From Longitalea luteola (lineage in GTDB: Bacteria; Bacteroidota; Bacteroidia; Chitinophagales; Chitinophagaceae): 64,000 bases of DNA. The stretch covers positions 620,001 to 684,000 of the forward strand of contig NZ_JAFIQX010000002.1 of NCBI RefSeq assembly GCF_017356035.1, given 5' to 3'. The position numbers and the translations under genes were made by a program. Position 1 is the stretch's first letter, and every line of letters begins with the position of its first letter. Below are positions 40,985 to 50,239 of this stretch, piece by piece. Under the pieces are notes generated by a model. It had not been told where the DNA came from. It worked only from the letters and a program-made list of their open reading frames with translations, and did no database searches.

Positions 40985-41773
40985 ATGTTGCAACTGCCCG
41001 TATCACGTTTCATACAGGCTTGTATTTTCATAGTAGTTGTATTGTTCATGGGTTCATGCACGAGTACTAAAAAAGCCAGGGAAGAGCTGAAGTACCTCGA
41101 TGGAAACCTTAATATTCCGCCTAACCTGGAAGTGCCCGCTAAAGAGATAGCCATTCAGAAAGGAGATCTGTTAAGCATTTATGTGTATAGTGACAATCCG
41201 GAAGCAACGGCCATCTTTAACCAGCAGGTTACAAAAACCGGCGGCGGTGTTCCCGGGTACCTGGTTGACCAGCAAGGTAATATCCGCTTTCAAACGTTAG
41301 GTGAGCTGCATGTAGAAGGATTAACCAAAAAGCAGCTTATGGATACAATGGATGCAAAGTTGAAAGTGTATCTCACAAATCCATATACGGATATACGATT
41401 CCTGAATTTCCATGTAAATGTGCTGGGCGAAGTGAACAAACCGGGTCCCTATTCCATTCCCGAAGAAAAGCTTACCATTCTTGAACTGATTGGGTTGGCA
41501 GGAGATCTTACTTTGTATGGAAGGAGAGACAATATCCTTGTGATACGGGAAAAAGAAGGGAAAAGAGAGTTTGGTTATATTAATTTGAAAGACCCCAAAA
41601 TATTTCAGTCGCCCTATTTTAACCTGCAACAGAATGATGTGGTTATGGTTCAGGCAAACAAAAGGAAACAAACAGGAACAGAACAGCAGCTAGTTCGCAA
41701 CCTTACTATCCTGTCTGCAATAGCCAGCATTGTGTCTGTCGCTGCTCTTGTATATAATGTCTTCAGGGAGTAA
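40985..41773 (+). CDS. Wza-like polysaccharide export lipoprotein
   Basis: This 262-residue outer-membrane polysaccharide export protein has a lipoprotein signal ending FMGSC. The Poly_export domain has IQKGDLLSIYVYSDNPEAT, followed by SLBB-like segments (VLGEVNKPGPYSIPEEKLTILELIGLAGDLT). A C-terminal hydrophobic helix (LTILSAIASIVSVAALVYNV) may span the outer membrane, as in Wza. It forms the exit channel for exopolysaccharide and is paired with the Wzc-like gene 52 bp downstream. Confidence 0.9.
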   Translation: MLQLPVSRFIQACIFIVVVLFMGSCTSTKKAREELKYLDGNLNIPPNLEVPAKEIAIQKGDLLSIYVYSDNPEATAIFNQQVTKTGGGVPGYLVDQQGNIRFQTLGELHVEGLTKKQLMDTMDAKLKVYLTNPYTDIRFLNFHVNVLGEVNKPGPYSIPEEKLTILELIGLAGDLTLYGRRDNILVIREKEGKREFGYINLKDPKIFQSPYFNLQQNDVVMVQANKRKQTGTEQQLVRNLTILSAIASIVSVAALVYNVFRE

Positions 41774-41825
41774 GTACGGAATTTTAAAAAAGTTCAAAGG
41801 TAACTTTCATTATTAAACACCTGCA

Positions 41826-44201
41826 ATGAACACACCGGAAAACCAAAGTGTAAAAATATCGGTAAAGGATTTTTTGATGCGCTATGTGCGCTACCTGCCA
41901 TTATTGATTATTTCTGTGGGCATTGCGCTCATAGTGGCATATGTGTATATACGTTATTCAACACCCTTGTATAGCGCACGGGCAACGATGCTTATAAAAA
42001 CAGATAAATCATCTGGTGCGTCCGATAAGGATTTTGATGAGGTTTATTTTACAGGTGGCCGTGGTAATGTAACTAATGAGATAGAGATTCTTAAATCTCT
42101 AACATTGGCAAAAAGAGTTGCTGCTTCACTTGGCCTGCAAAAAAAATATTATGTAAAGGGTAATATTAAAACTACATTGAATTATCCCGCGGGGCCTGTT
42201 TCTCTTCAAATTGTACACCTCGCAGATTCGTTAACACCAGTTAGTTTCAATATTAATATCTTAAACGATCAGGAATTCCACTTCGCCAATGCAGCTGAAA
42301 AGAAGTACCGGTTTGGCCAGCCTTTTCAACAGGGGGCAGGTACTTTTATAATTGTAAAAAATGATAGTCTTTTTAAGGACCTTCAATATAAAGAGCACAT
42401 TATTAGCTGGCAGCCGCTGGAAAGTGCAGCCTTTGATGTATTGGGCGGGTTAGGCGTTGCGGCTATTAAAGATCAATCCAATATTTTATCGTTAACTTAT
42501 TTGAGCAGTCATCCGCTACTGGCAAAAGATATATTAAACCAGTTGATGGAAGAGTACAGTAAGCAAAATATCGAGGATAAAAATCAAACTGCCGCCCGCA
42601 CAGTTTCATTTGTAAATGAGCGGTTGAACCTCATCACCCGCGAATTGGGAGATGTTGAAAAGGATCTGCAACAGTATAAACGACGCAACCAGGTTGTAAA
42701 CCTCGACGCCCAATCTGAATTGTATCTTAATAAAGAATCTGAAACAGAAAAAGATCTTTCTGAACTTGAAGTTCAACAGCATATCATCGGTTACCTGCAG
42801 GAGTATCTGACAAATCAAAAGAACCAGTTTGTGGTTGTTCCTGCTCTGGGAATCGAGGATGTGACCTTGCAGACCTCGCTTGAGCAGTATAATGAGTTAC
42901 AACTGAAGCGGGAATCATTGCTAAAAACCACTACAGCCCAAAACCCTTCAGTTAAATTGGCGGAAGGACAGCTGGAAAAACTCAGGGCCGATATAGCCGA
43001 AAATCTGAAAAATCTAAAAGCGACAGGAGAATTAAAAATTAATGCCTTAAGGCAAAAAAATCAGCTATATAATTCCCGAATTGGCACTGTTCCAATTAAA
43101 GAAAAGGAATTATTGGAGATCACCAGGCAACAGGGAATTAAACAGAACCTTTATTTGTACCTTTTACAGAAGCGGGAAGAAACCGCTATTTCGCTGGCGG
43201 CTACTGTTTCCAATTCACAGGTAGTAGATGCAGCAATAGGAAGTAATACGCCAGTGTTACCAAATCCCAAGAATGTAAAAATGTTAGCTGTTTTTCTGGG
43301 ATTGCTGATCCCTGTCGGCTTCATTTACATCAGGGAGTTATTGAATGATAAAATAAGCGGCCGCCCGGATATCACAAAAATCACGGATGCCCCCATTTTT
43401 GGCGAGATAGGTCATTCGGATGATAAGGCTGCTTTATTGGTTCGTAATAATAAAAGGGATGTTGTAACTGAACAATTCCGGATGATACGTTCCAATATTC
43501 AGTACATGGTAGGTAATAACAGCCATCCGGTAATATTGGTAACTAGTACGTTCAGTGGCGAAGGCAAATCGTTTATCAGTGTGAATACAGGTGCTGTAAT
43601 GGCGCTCGCGGGTAAAAAAACAGTTGTACTTGAAATGGATATCCGGAAACCGAAAATTACCAAGAATCTGGAATTGTCGCGCAGCAAAGGTATCAGCAAT
43701 TTTCTTGTATCCGACATTCCTGTAGAATCGCTGCCTCAGCCTGTGCCTGGAATTGATAACTTGTATGTGATTCCTTGTGGACCAATTCCACCTAATCCAT
43801 CCGAAATTCTTTTGAATGAAAAGATAGTGGAATTGTTTAAATATGTAAAACAGACGTTTGATGTAGTCATTGTTGATACAGCTCCGGTAGGTCTTGTGAG
43901 CGATGCCTTTACGCTCAGCCAATATGCTGACAGTACGTTATACATCGTGCGTATGGGTTATACACTGAAAAAGCAGGTGCATTTTATCGACGAATTGTAC
44001 CGTAATAACAAACTGCCCAGGATTGGCTTATTGGTAAATGATATCAAAACCTCGTCGCACTATTACAGTTATGGTAATTATGGAGGTTATGGATATGGAT
44101 ATGGCTACGGACATAGTAATGGGTATTATGAACAGAGTAGTAATGGGTCGGGTAAGGTAAAAAAATTCTTTAACAGAATGTTTCGGTCTTCAAAAGGATA
44201 A
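41826..44201 (+). CDS. Wzc-like tyrosine autokinase / chain-length regulator
   Basis: This 791-residue PCP-2a protein has an N-terminal Wzz domain with a first membrane helix (about 20-40), a long periplasmic coiled-coil part and a second helix (about 485-503, VKMLAVFLGLLIPVGFIYI). The cytosolic BY-kinase domain has Walker A SGEGKSFISVN, A' LEMDIRKPKI and B VVIVDTAPVG. It ends with a Tyr/Gly-rich cluster (HYYSYGNYGGYGYGYG), the autophosphorylation tail. It should control polymer length and export with the Wza-like protein. Confidence 0.92.
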   Translation: MNTPENQSVKISVKDFLMRYVRYLPLLIISVGIALIVAYVYIRYSTPLYSARATMLIKTDKSSGASDKDFDEVYFTGGRGNVTNEIEILKSLTLAKRVAASLGLQKKYYVKGNIKTTLNYPAGPVSLQIVHLADSLTPVSFNINILNDQEFHFANAAEKKYRFGQPFQQGAGTFIIVKNDSLFKDLQYKEHIISWQPLESAAFDVLGGLGVAAIKDQSNILSLTYLSSHPLLAKDILNQLMEEYSKQNIEDKNQTAARTVSFVNERLNLITRELGDVEKDLQQYKRRNQVVNLDAQSELYLNKESETEKDLSELEVQQHIIGYLQEYLTNQKNQFVVVPALGIEDVTLQTSLEQYNELQLKRESLLKTTTAQNPSVKLAEGQLEKLRADIAENLKNLKATGELKINALRQKNQLYNSRIGTVPIKEKELLEITRQQGIKQNLYLYLLQKREETAISLAATVSNSQVVDAAIGSNTPVLPNPKNVKMLAVFLGLLIPVGFIYIRELLNDKISGRPDITKITDAPIFGEIGHSDDKAALLVRNNKRDVVTEQFRMIRSNIQYMVGNNSHPVILVTSTFSGEGKSFISVNTGAVMALAGKKTVVLEMDIRKPKITKNLELSRSKGISNFLVSDIPVESLPQPVPGIDNLYVIPCGPIPPNPSEILLNEKIVELFKYVKQTFDVVIVDTAPVGLVSDAFTLSQYADSTLYIVRMGYTLKKQVHFIDELYRNNKLPRIGLLVNDIKTSSHYYSYGNYGGYGYGYGYGHSNGYYEQSSNGSGKVKKFFNRMFRSSKG

Positions 44202-44270
44202 AGGAGATCGAGTAGTAAATTGAATTATTAGGAAAGGATGCAGCGCATTTTTTAAAGCTTTACAAAACAG

Positions 44271-45161
44271 ATGGAATTGACCACAAAGCAGATTAATATT
44301 AAAGAGAACGGGCATAAGGAGAAGCAGCACTGGGACCTGGAAATAAAGCCACATACCAACATCTTTAATCTTCACCTGAAAGATGTATGGAATTACAGGG
44401 ATCTTTTAATATTGTTGGTTCGGCGCGATTTCATATCGTTTTATAAGCAAACGATTTTTGGGCCTTTATGGTTTTTTATACAACCGATCTTCACAACGAT
44501 CATTTATACGTTAATATTTTCGAGGTTGGCGGGTATAAGTACAGAGGACGCTCCTGCCCCCTTGTTTTACCTCACAGGCACAGTGGCATGGAATTATTTT
44601 GCGGAATGTCTTACAAAGACAAGCACTGTTTTCAGGGATAATGCCAATATTTTTGGGAAAGTATATTTCCCAAGGCTTATTATGCCGTTGAGCATCGTCA
44701 TGTCTAATCTCGTTAAGTTTGGCGTACAATTGTTACTTTTCATACTCGTAATGGTATGGTATATTATCAAAGGCGAAAACGTGCATCCCAATGAATACTT
44801 ACTGCTTTTCCCGGTAATTGTATTGCTGCTGGCGTTGCAAGGGTTAGGGTTTGGCTTGATAGTTACCGCCCTTACGACTAAATATCGGGATCTTGCTTTT
44901 CTAATAACTTTTGGCATTCAGCTGGCCATGTACGCCACTCCTGTTATTTACCCATTGTCTGCTGCTCCACAACAATTTAAAGAAATTATAGCTTTGAACC
45001 CGTTAAGTGGTTTAATTGAGGCTTTTCGCTATGGTTTTTTGGGTACCGGTCATTTTTATCCGGGTTATTTCTATTATAGTGTTTGCTTTTCTATAATAGT
45101 GGTTTTAGCAGGATTAATAATTTTCAATAAAACAGAGAAAAACTTTGTCGATACTGTCTAG
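44271..45161 (+). CDS. wzm: Polysaccharide ABC transporter permease (Wzm-like)
   Basis: This 296-residue ABC-2 type membrane protein has six helices after a polar N-terminus and the typical LVRRDFISFYKQTIFGPLWFFIQPIFTTIIY segment and FRYGFLG near the end. Such permeases flip lipid-linked polysaccharide across the inner membrane. The ATPase gene follows 14 bp downstream. The presence of a Wzm/Wzt pair next to Wza/Wzc is typical of ABC-dependent capsule or O-antigen export rather than the Wzx/Wzy route. Confidence 0.9.
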   Translation: MELTTKQINIKENGHKEKQHWDLEIKPHTNIFNLHLKDVWNYRDLLILLVRRDFISFYKQTIFGPLWFFIQPIFTTIIYTLIFSRLAGISTEDAPAPLFYLTGTVAWNYFAECLTKTSTVFRDNANIFGKVYFPRLIMPLSIVMSNLVKFGVQLLLFILVMVWYIIKGENVHPNEYLLLFPVIVLLLALQGLGFGLIVTALTTKYRDLAFLITFGIQLAMYATPVIYPLSAAPQQFKEIIALNPLSGLIEAFRYGFLGTGHFYPGYFYYSVCFSIIVVLAGLIIFNKTEKNFVDTV

Positions 45162-45175
45162 ATAGCAATGTAAGC

Positions 45176-46456
45176 ATGGAAAAAGCAATCAAAATAGAGA
45201 AACTATCCAAAGCATATCAACTGGGCGAATTTTCAACCGGAACCTTATCAAGAGACATTGAACGGTGGTGGGCGTTATTGCGGGGAAAGGAGGATCCTTT
45301 TTTGAAGATCGGAGAAGTTAATGAGCGAACCAAAGGTGGTAACAGCAATATTGTTTGGAGCCTGAAAGACATCAATTTTGAGATAGAGCGGGGATCAGCC
45401 GTGGGTATCATTGGCCGAAATGGTGCTGGCAAAAGCACTTTGTTAAAGATCCTGAGCCGTGTAACTACACCCACTACAGGCGTTGTAAAAATAAAAGGCC
45501 GTATTGCCAGTTTGCTCGAAGTAGGCACCGGCTTTCATCCTGAGCTTACAGGCAGAGAGAACATTTTTCTGAATGGAGCGATATTGGGTATGCGCAAGCA
45601 GGAAATAAAAAGAAAGTTTGATGAGATTGTTGATTTTGCCGGTGTTGAAAGGTATATTGATACCCCGGTAAAAAGATATTCATCCGGAATGTATGTTCGG
45701 CTGGCATTTGGTGTAGCAGCCCACCTGGAGTCGGAAATTCTTATTGTTGACGAAGTGCTGGCAGTAGGAGATTCTGAATTTCAGAAAAAATGCCTTGGGA
45801 AAATGAAAGATGTGAGTAATAAAGACGGACGTACCGTTTTGTTTGTAAGTCATAACATGGCTGCAATTAAACAGTTATGCAGTCATGGCATACTGTTAAA
45901 AAACGGTCAGTTGCAATTAAATGGCGATGTGGCTAATATAGTAGAAGAATATCTGAATTCCGGTATCACATCAATCCGTGAATCTTCCTGGACAAACGAA
46001 GATGCTCCCGGTAATGACAAGATCAGTATTAGAAAAATTGCAGCTTATGCTAAAGGAAAAACGACAACAGATCCTATTAAATCTAATGAAGATATAATAG
46101 TAGAGCTGCAATTCGAAAATAAAATGAAAAATGTAGACCTCGATGTGACCTGGGATATTTTTGATGCGGAAGCAGCTCATGTATGCCATGTGGGCACGCT
46201 CGTAGGAAATGGGGACAAAGTGAACCAGGGCACATTCAAAGTACAGTTCCAAATACCGAAAAACCTGTTAAATACTACGCGTTATTATTTCAACATTACG
46301 TTCGGCATAAATCAGCGGTATGTTGCATTTAAATATGATAACATTTTAAGTTTAGATATTGAGGATGGTTTAAGCCGGCAGGGCGCCAGCTTTCATAAAT
46401 ATCCTGGTATTATACATCCAAAATTTGAATGGTCTGTACAACAAATATTTAACTAA
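45176..46456 (+). CDS. wzt: Polysaccharide ABC transporter ATPase with carbohydrate-binding domain (Wzt-like)
   Basis: This 426-residue protein has an ABC ATPase with Walker A GRNGAGKST, signature YSSGMYVRLAF, Walker B ILIVDEVLAVGD and H-loop FVSHNM in its first 250 residues. A C-terminal Wzt_C-like beta-sandwich domain (about 280-426) is the kind that recognises a terminal modification of the chain. The partner permease is directly upstream. An O-chain cap, such as methyl or phosphate, might be sensed here; the methyltransferases downstream are candidate capping enzymes. Confidence 0.92.
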   Translation: MEKAIKIEKLSKAYQLGEFSTGTLSRDIERWWALLRGKEDPFLKIGEVNERTKGGNSNIVWSLKDINFEIERGSAVGIIGRNGAGKSTLLKILSRVTTPTTGVVKIKGRIASLLEVGTGFHPELTGRENIFLNGAILGMRKQEIKRKFDEIVDFAGVERYIDTPVKRYSSGMYVRLAFGVAAHLESEILIVDEVLAVGDSEFQKKCLGKMKDVSNKDGRTVLFVSHNMAAIKQLCSHGILLKNGQLQLNGDVANIVEEYLNSGITSIRESSWTNEDAPGNDKISIRKIAAYAKGKTTTDPIKSNEDIIVELQFENKMKNVDLDVTWDIFDAEAAHVCHVGTLVGNGDKVNQGTFKVQFQIPKNLLNTTRYYFNITFGINQRYVAFKYDNILSLDIEDGLSRQGASFHKYPGIIHPKFEWSVQQIFN

Positions 46457-46468
46457 CAACCTGCTTTC

Positions 46469-46900
46469 ATGGATGAACTGCGTTTTGAACAGGAGCCTCA
46501 CCTCGTATCTTTAAAATCAATAGGGGATCCGTCTATTGGCTACATTACCATATCTGAAATACAAAAGGATATACCTTTTGAAATTAAACGAGTCTACTGG
46601 ACCTATTATACACCTCAAAATGTAAAAAGGGGATATCACGCGCATAAAAAGTTGCGACAGATCATATTTGCAGTCAGTGGCAATATTCGATTTACGGTAG
46701 AGTGCCAGGACGGAAAAAAACATGTGTTTGTTCTTGATCAACCCCATGTTGGATTGTACCTGCCGCCGTATACCTGGCGCGAAATACAGTTCTCACATAA
46801 TGCAGTGTTGCTTTGTCTTGCATCTGAATGGTTCGAAGAATCCGATTACATTAGAGAGTATAATATTTTTAAGAATGAAGCTTGTAATAACACGATATAG
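46469..46900 (+). CDS. Sugar 3,4-ketoisomerase (FdtA/QdtA-like)
   Basis: This 143-residue cupin of the WxcM/FdtA family has IKRVYWTYYTPQNVKRGYHAHKKLRQIIFAVSG and GLYLPPYTWREIQFS, supplying the active-site His pair in the GYHAHK motif. It converts dTDP-4-keto-6-deoxyglucose to the 3-keto isomer, which a DegT aminotransferase then turns into a 3-amino-3,6-dideoxyhexose. Its end overlaps the downstream FemAB-like gene by 26 bp. Whether it makes the galacto or gluco isomer cannot be told. Confidence 0.88.
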   Translation: MDELRFEQEPHLVSLKSIGDPSIGYITISEIQKDIPFEIKRVYWTYYTPQNVKRGYHAHKKLRQIIFAVSGNIRFTVECQDGKKHVFVLDQPHVGLYLPPYTWREIQFSHNAVLLCLASEWFEESDYIREYNIFKNEACNNTI

Positions 46901-47849
46901 TGATGAGCATGCGCCAGCCTGGAACGAACTGGTTGAAAATTCTATCAATGGAACGTTTTTACACAGTAGACAGTTCTTTGATCATAATCCTTTGAATAAG
47001 CAGGATGACTGTTCCTTCCTTTTTTTCAAGAAAAACAAAGTAGCTGCGGTAATTCCCTGTTCTCTTTATGAAAGAGAAGGTAAACGGATATTGCATTCGC
47101 ATATGCGTTCGACATACGGAGGGTTTGTAATCAATGAAGAGATAGGGATGGAGGAGGCTGTGGAAATGGTAGACAAGCTTGTAACAGAAGCAAGAGCACA
47201 GGGAGTGCAGGAAATCATTATTCGTAACCCCTTTCGTATTTTTCACCGGAAGCTTTGCGACGAAATAGATTATGCTTTGTGGTATCATGGTTTTACTATT
47301 AAATCGCGAGAACTCGAAACGGCTGTTCGTTTGGGTGGTTATGAGCAGGTTCAATCTTTGTATGACGATTCAACAAAGCGCAGCGTAAAAAAAAGCCGCC
47401 AGAATGTTTCAGTTCAATTAAGTGAGGATTTTAAATCTTATTGGACTGTGCTGGAACAAAATCTCTTAAAAAAGCATAACACAAAACCTACTCATTCTTA
47501 TAACGACTTTGTTGTATTGCTCAATAAAGTTGGTCATGACAAAATAAAACTGTTTGCAGCTTTTAAAGATTCGAATCTCATAGCTGGTATTATTGTTTTT
47601 GTAACCAATAACATGGTATTGCACGCCCAATATATTGCATCTGATGAATTATACCAGGAGTTCAGGCCATTAAATGCCGTTATAGATGAAATTATACAAT
47701 GGGGTTGTAACCACGGATATACATTTTTAAATCTGGGAACATCCAATACGGATGGAGGGCGAACGATTAATGGCGGCCTTTTCAGGTTTAAAGAAGGGTT
47801 CGGCGGGCGCAATACGTTAAGAGAAACTATGCACCTGATTTTAAAATAA
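46875..47849 (+). CDS. FemAB/GNAT-like acyltransferase
   Basis: From the ATG at 46875 the product has 324 residues starting MKLVITRYSDEHAPAWNELVENS. A longer frame to 46722 overlaps the ketoisomerase and is not family-like. Two GNAT-like halves are seen, the second with FLNLGTSNTDGGRTINGGLFRFKEGFGG, typical of FemAB-like proteins in polysaccharide clusters. It may add an amino-acid or acyl group to the sugar made by the FdtA/FdtB steps. The donor is unknown. Confidence 0.75.
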   Translation: MKLVITRYSDEHAPAWNELVENSINGTFLHSRQFFDHNPLNKQDDCSFLFFKKNKVAAVIPCSLYEREGKRILHSHMRSTYGGFVINEEIGMEEAVEMVDKLVTEARAQGVQEIIIRNPFRIFHRKLCDEIDYALWYHGFTIKSRELETAVRLGGYEQVQSLYDDSTKRSVKKSRQNVSVQLSEDFKSYWTVLEQNLLKKHNTKPTHSYNDFVVLLNKVGHDKIKLFAAFKDSNLIAGIIVFVTNNMVLHAQYIASDELYQEFRPLNAVIDEIIQWGCNHGYTFLNLGTSNTDGGRTINGGLFRFKEGFGGRNTLRETMHLILK

Positions 47850-47853
47850 ATGT

Positions 47854-48624
47854 ATGAGTCAACAGTCCGATTTTGAGCGGTTTAAAAATTTATCGTTTGA
47901 AGATTTTAAAAAGCTGGCCACGGAAGATTCGTTATCAAAATATCAAAAAATAGGTTTTCCCGATAGTTATAGAAAAGACAAGGAAGACGCTATATTTTTA
48001 GATATTGTGCATAAGCTGAATATTGAACCGGATAAGGATAATGAGCAAGGCATATTATTAGATATTGGTCCAGGCTGCAGTGAGTTGCCATTTATGATAT
48101 TGAATCTTTGTCAGAAAGCGAATTTAAAGGCTTTACTGGTTGACTCTCAGGAAATGTTAGATCATCTTCCTTCTGAAAAATATATTGAAAAATACCCGGG
48201 ATATTTCCCAGACGATGTTCCGGCTTTGGTAAACGAGTATCAGAATAAGGTGAAATATATCATAGGATACAGCATTTTTCATTACGTATTTTATAATACC
48301 TGCATCTTTAAGTTTCTTGATGTAGCGGTATCCTTGTTAAAACCTGGCGGCAAATTATTGATTGGAGATATTCCTAACATATCAAAACGGAAACGTTTCT
48401 TTTCAACTGAAACCGGGATAGCTTATCACAAAGCGTTTACCAACACTGATACTTTACCGGAAGTTAAACATCTGCAACCTGAACCCACTCATATCGATGA
48501 TGGCGTGCTAATGGGTATTATTCAGCGTTATAGGGGATTTGGATTTGAAGCTTACTTATTGCCACAACCTGACACTTTGCCAATGTATAACCGGCGCGAA
48601 GACCTGCTGATTCAAAAAATCTAA
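47854..48624 (+). CDS. Class I SAM-dependent methyltransferase-like protein
   Basis: This 256-residue protein has a Rossmann-type motif I (ILLDIGPGCSELPFMIL), ALLVDSQEML after beta-2, and SLLKPGGKLLIGDIP, typical of class I methyltransferases. The N-terminal 60 residues are a helical extension. The target is unknown but probably a sugar or lipid-linked intermediate of this operon. It is packed 4 bp after the previous gene and 5 bp before the next. Confidence 0.8.
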   Translation: MSQQSDFERFKNLSFEDFKKLATEDSLSKYQKIGFPDSYRKDKEDAIFLDIVHKLNIEPDKDNEQGILLDIGPGCSELPFMILNLCQKANLKALLVDSQEMLDHLPSEKYIEKYPGYFPDDVPALVNEYQNKVKYIIGYSIFHYVFYNTCIFKFLDVAVSLLKPGGKLLIGDIPNISKRKRFFSTETGIAYHKAFTNTDTLPEVKHLQPEPTHIDDGVLMGIIQRYRGFGFEAYLLPQPDTLPMYNRREDLLIQKI

Positions 48625-48629
48625 AAAAT

Positions 48630-49310
48630 ATGAATAAAACAAAGAAACTAATCTTGTTTGGCGATAGTGCGTTTGCTGAAATAGCGTATGAGTATTTTAC
48701 CTATGATTCCGAATATGAAGTAGTGGCATTTACAGTGAGCAGAGAGTTTTTGAAAAAAGAAACATTGTTTGATCTGCCGGTAGTTGCCTTCGAAGAGGTA
48801 GAACACAAATATCCACCTACCGAGCATGCCATGCATATAGCCCTTGTTTATAATAATATGAACAGGAACAGGATACAGTTTTATAATGAATCAAAGCAAA
48901 AAGGTTATACGCTTGCCAGTTATATAAGTAGCAGGAGTTTTGTATGGAGGAATGTGGAAATAGGTGATAATTGTTTCATTTTTGAAGATAATACCATACA
49001 GCCGTTTGTGAAAATTGGAAATGATAATGTTTTCTGGAGCGGTAACCATATTGGTCATCATTCCGTAATCGGTTCTCATAATTTTATTTCCTCGCATGTA
49101 GTTGTTTCTGGATTCTGCACTATCGGCAATGCCAATTTTATGGGCGTAAATTCGACCATGGGCAATAACCTTTCCATTGGAAATGATTGCCTTATTGGTT
49201 CCGCGGTTCATATAGTGCGACCTGTAAAAGATGGAGCTCTTATGAAAGGCACTCCAAATTATGCTGACGAGAAATCTACTTATGAAAGATTTGGAATTGC
49301 TAAATTATGA
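48630..49310 (+). CDS. PglD/NeuD-like sugar acetyltransferase
   Basis: This 226-residue protein has an N-terminal nucleotide-sugar-binding Rossmann-like domain (KKLILFGDSAFAEIAYEYF) and a C-terminal left-handed beta-helix (VEIGDNCFIFEDNTIQPFVKIGNDNVFWSGNHIGHHSVIGSHNFISSH). GNHIGHHSVIG holds the likely catalytic His. PglD-type enzymes N-acetylate UDP- or dTDP-amino sugars, so this could acetylate the 3-amino sugar made with the FdtA and FdtB homologues. It overlaps the next gene by 4 bp. Confidence 0.85.
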   Translation: MNKTKKLILFGDSAFAEIAYEYFTYDSEYEVVAFTVSREFLKKETLFDLPVVAFEEVEHKYPPTEHAMHIALVYNNMNRNRIQFYNESKQKGYTLASYISSRSFVWRNVEIGDNCFIFEDNTIQPFVKIGNDNVFWSGNHIGHHSVIGSHNFISSHVVVSGFCTIGNANFMGVNSTMGNNLSIGNDCLIGSAVHIVRPVKDGALMKGTPNYADEKSTYERFGIAKL

Positions 49311-50239
49311 AGTGGAAAAAACTAGGCTTGGTTTATGCCCCGGAAAAGAATCTTTGGTGGAATCAGCTCTATGCAATCCTTCCAACTCCTTTTTATCTTA
49401 AGGACCAGGGAATAATCAGAGTATATTTCGCTACCACATGTGCAGAAAGGTATGGAAGGATTACTTATGTGGATGTAGATGCCAATAATCCCACTGAAAT
49501 CGTTAATAATCCTCACGAGTTTATAATTGACATCGGTCAGCCCGGTGCTTTTGATGATTGTGGTGTTAATGTATCGTCAGTAATTGAGTACAATGACAAC
49601 ATATATCTTTATTACGCAGGCTACCAACGCCATAGCCGAACTCCATATTCTATCCTCAGCGGTTTAGCTATCGGTGATGATCACCATCTTTTTAAACGTT
49701 ATTCATCAGTACCGGTTCTTGAAAGAACAGACACCGAGTTGGACTTGCGATCTGCACCAACTGTCATTTATGAAGACGGGAAATTTAAGATGTGGTATGT
49801 TGCCGGCATGGGATGGAAGCATGTGGAAGGAGAGGTGCATAAAAATAAGTTCATGCCCGTTTATCAGTTAAAATACGGCGAGTCGGAAGATGGAAAGAAG
49901 TGGAATGTTGAAAGTGAACCCGTATTTAAACTGGAAAAAGATGAATTCGGTTTTGGAAGACCCTTTATTTATAAAAAGGCGGACAACATATATCAGTTAT
50001 ATTATTCAATAAGAAGAAGCTCGAGGTCGTATCGGATCGGATTTGCGGAATCGGAAGATGGAAGATTGTGGACCAGGAAAGACAACGAGATAGGGATAGA
50101 TGTATCTTCTTCCGGTTGGGATGCCGAAATGATCTGTTATCCTGCTGTAATTAGCGCACAAGGCAAAACGTATATGTTTTACAACGGAAATAATAATGGG
50201 GAAACAGGCTTTGGTGTTGCAGAATTGATAAATGAATAA
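49307..50239 (+). CDS. Five-bladed beta-propeller, GH43/GH130-like protein of unknown role
   Basis: This 310-residue cytosolic protein has repeated beta-propeller blades ([62 protein letters not shown]). It resembles glycosidase-like propellers such as GH43/GH32/GH130 relatives. No signal peptide is seen, which is unusual for a secreted glycosidase and suggests a role in biosynthesis. It overlaps both neighbours (4 and 8 bp), between the PglD-like and aminotransferase genes, so it belongs to the same sugar module. Its reaction is unknown. Confidence 0.75.
   Translation: MKWKKLGLVYAPEKNLWWNQLYAILPTPFYLKDQGIIRVYFATTCAERYGRITYVDVDANNPTEIVNNPHEFIIDIGQPGAFDDCGVNVSSVIEYNDNIYLYYAGYQRHSRTPYSILSGLAIGDDHHLFKRYSSVPVLERTDTELDLRSAPTVIYEDGKFKMWYVAGMGWKHVEGEVHKNKFMPVYQLKYGESEDGKKWNVESEPVFKLEKDEFGFGRPFIYKKADNIYQLYYSIRRSSRSYRIGFAESEDGRLWTRKDNEIGIDVSSSGWDAEMICYPAVISAQGKTYMFYNGNNNGETGFGVAELINE

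Noticed and set aside
46722-46874. N-terminal extension of the FemAB-like protein
   Set aside because: It overlaps the ketoisomerase gene in another frame, is Cys-rich and unlike the family; the ATG at 46875 gives the normal start.
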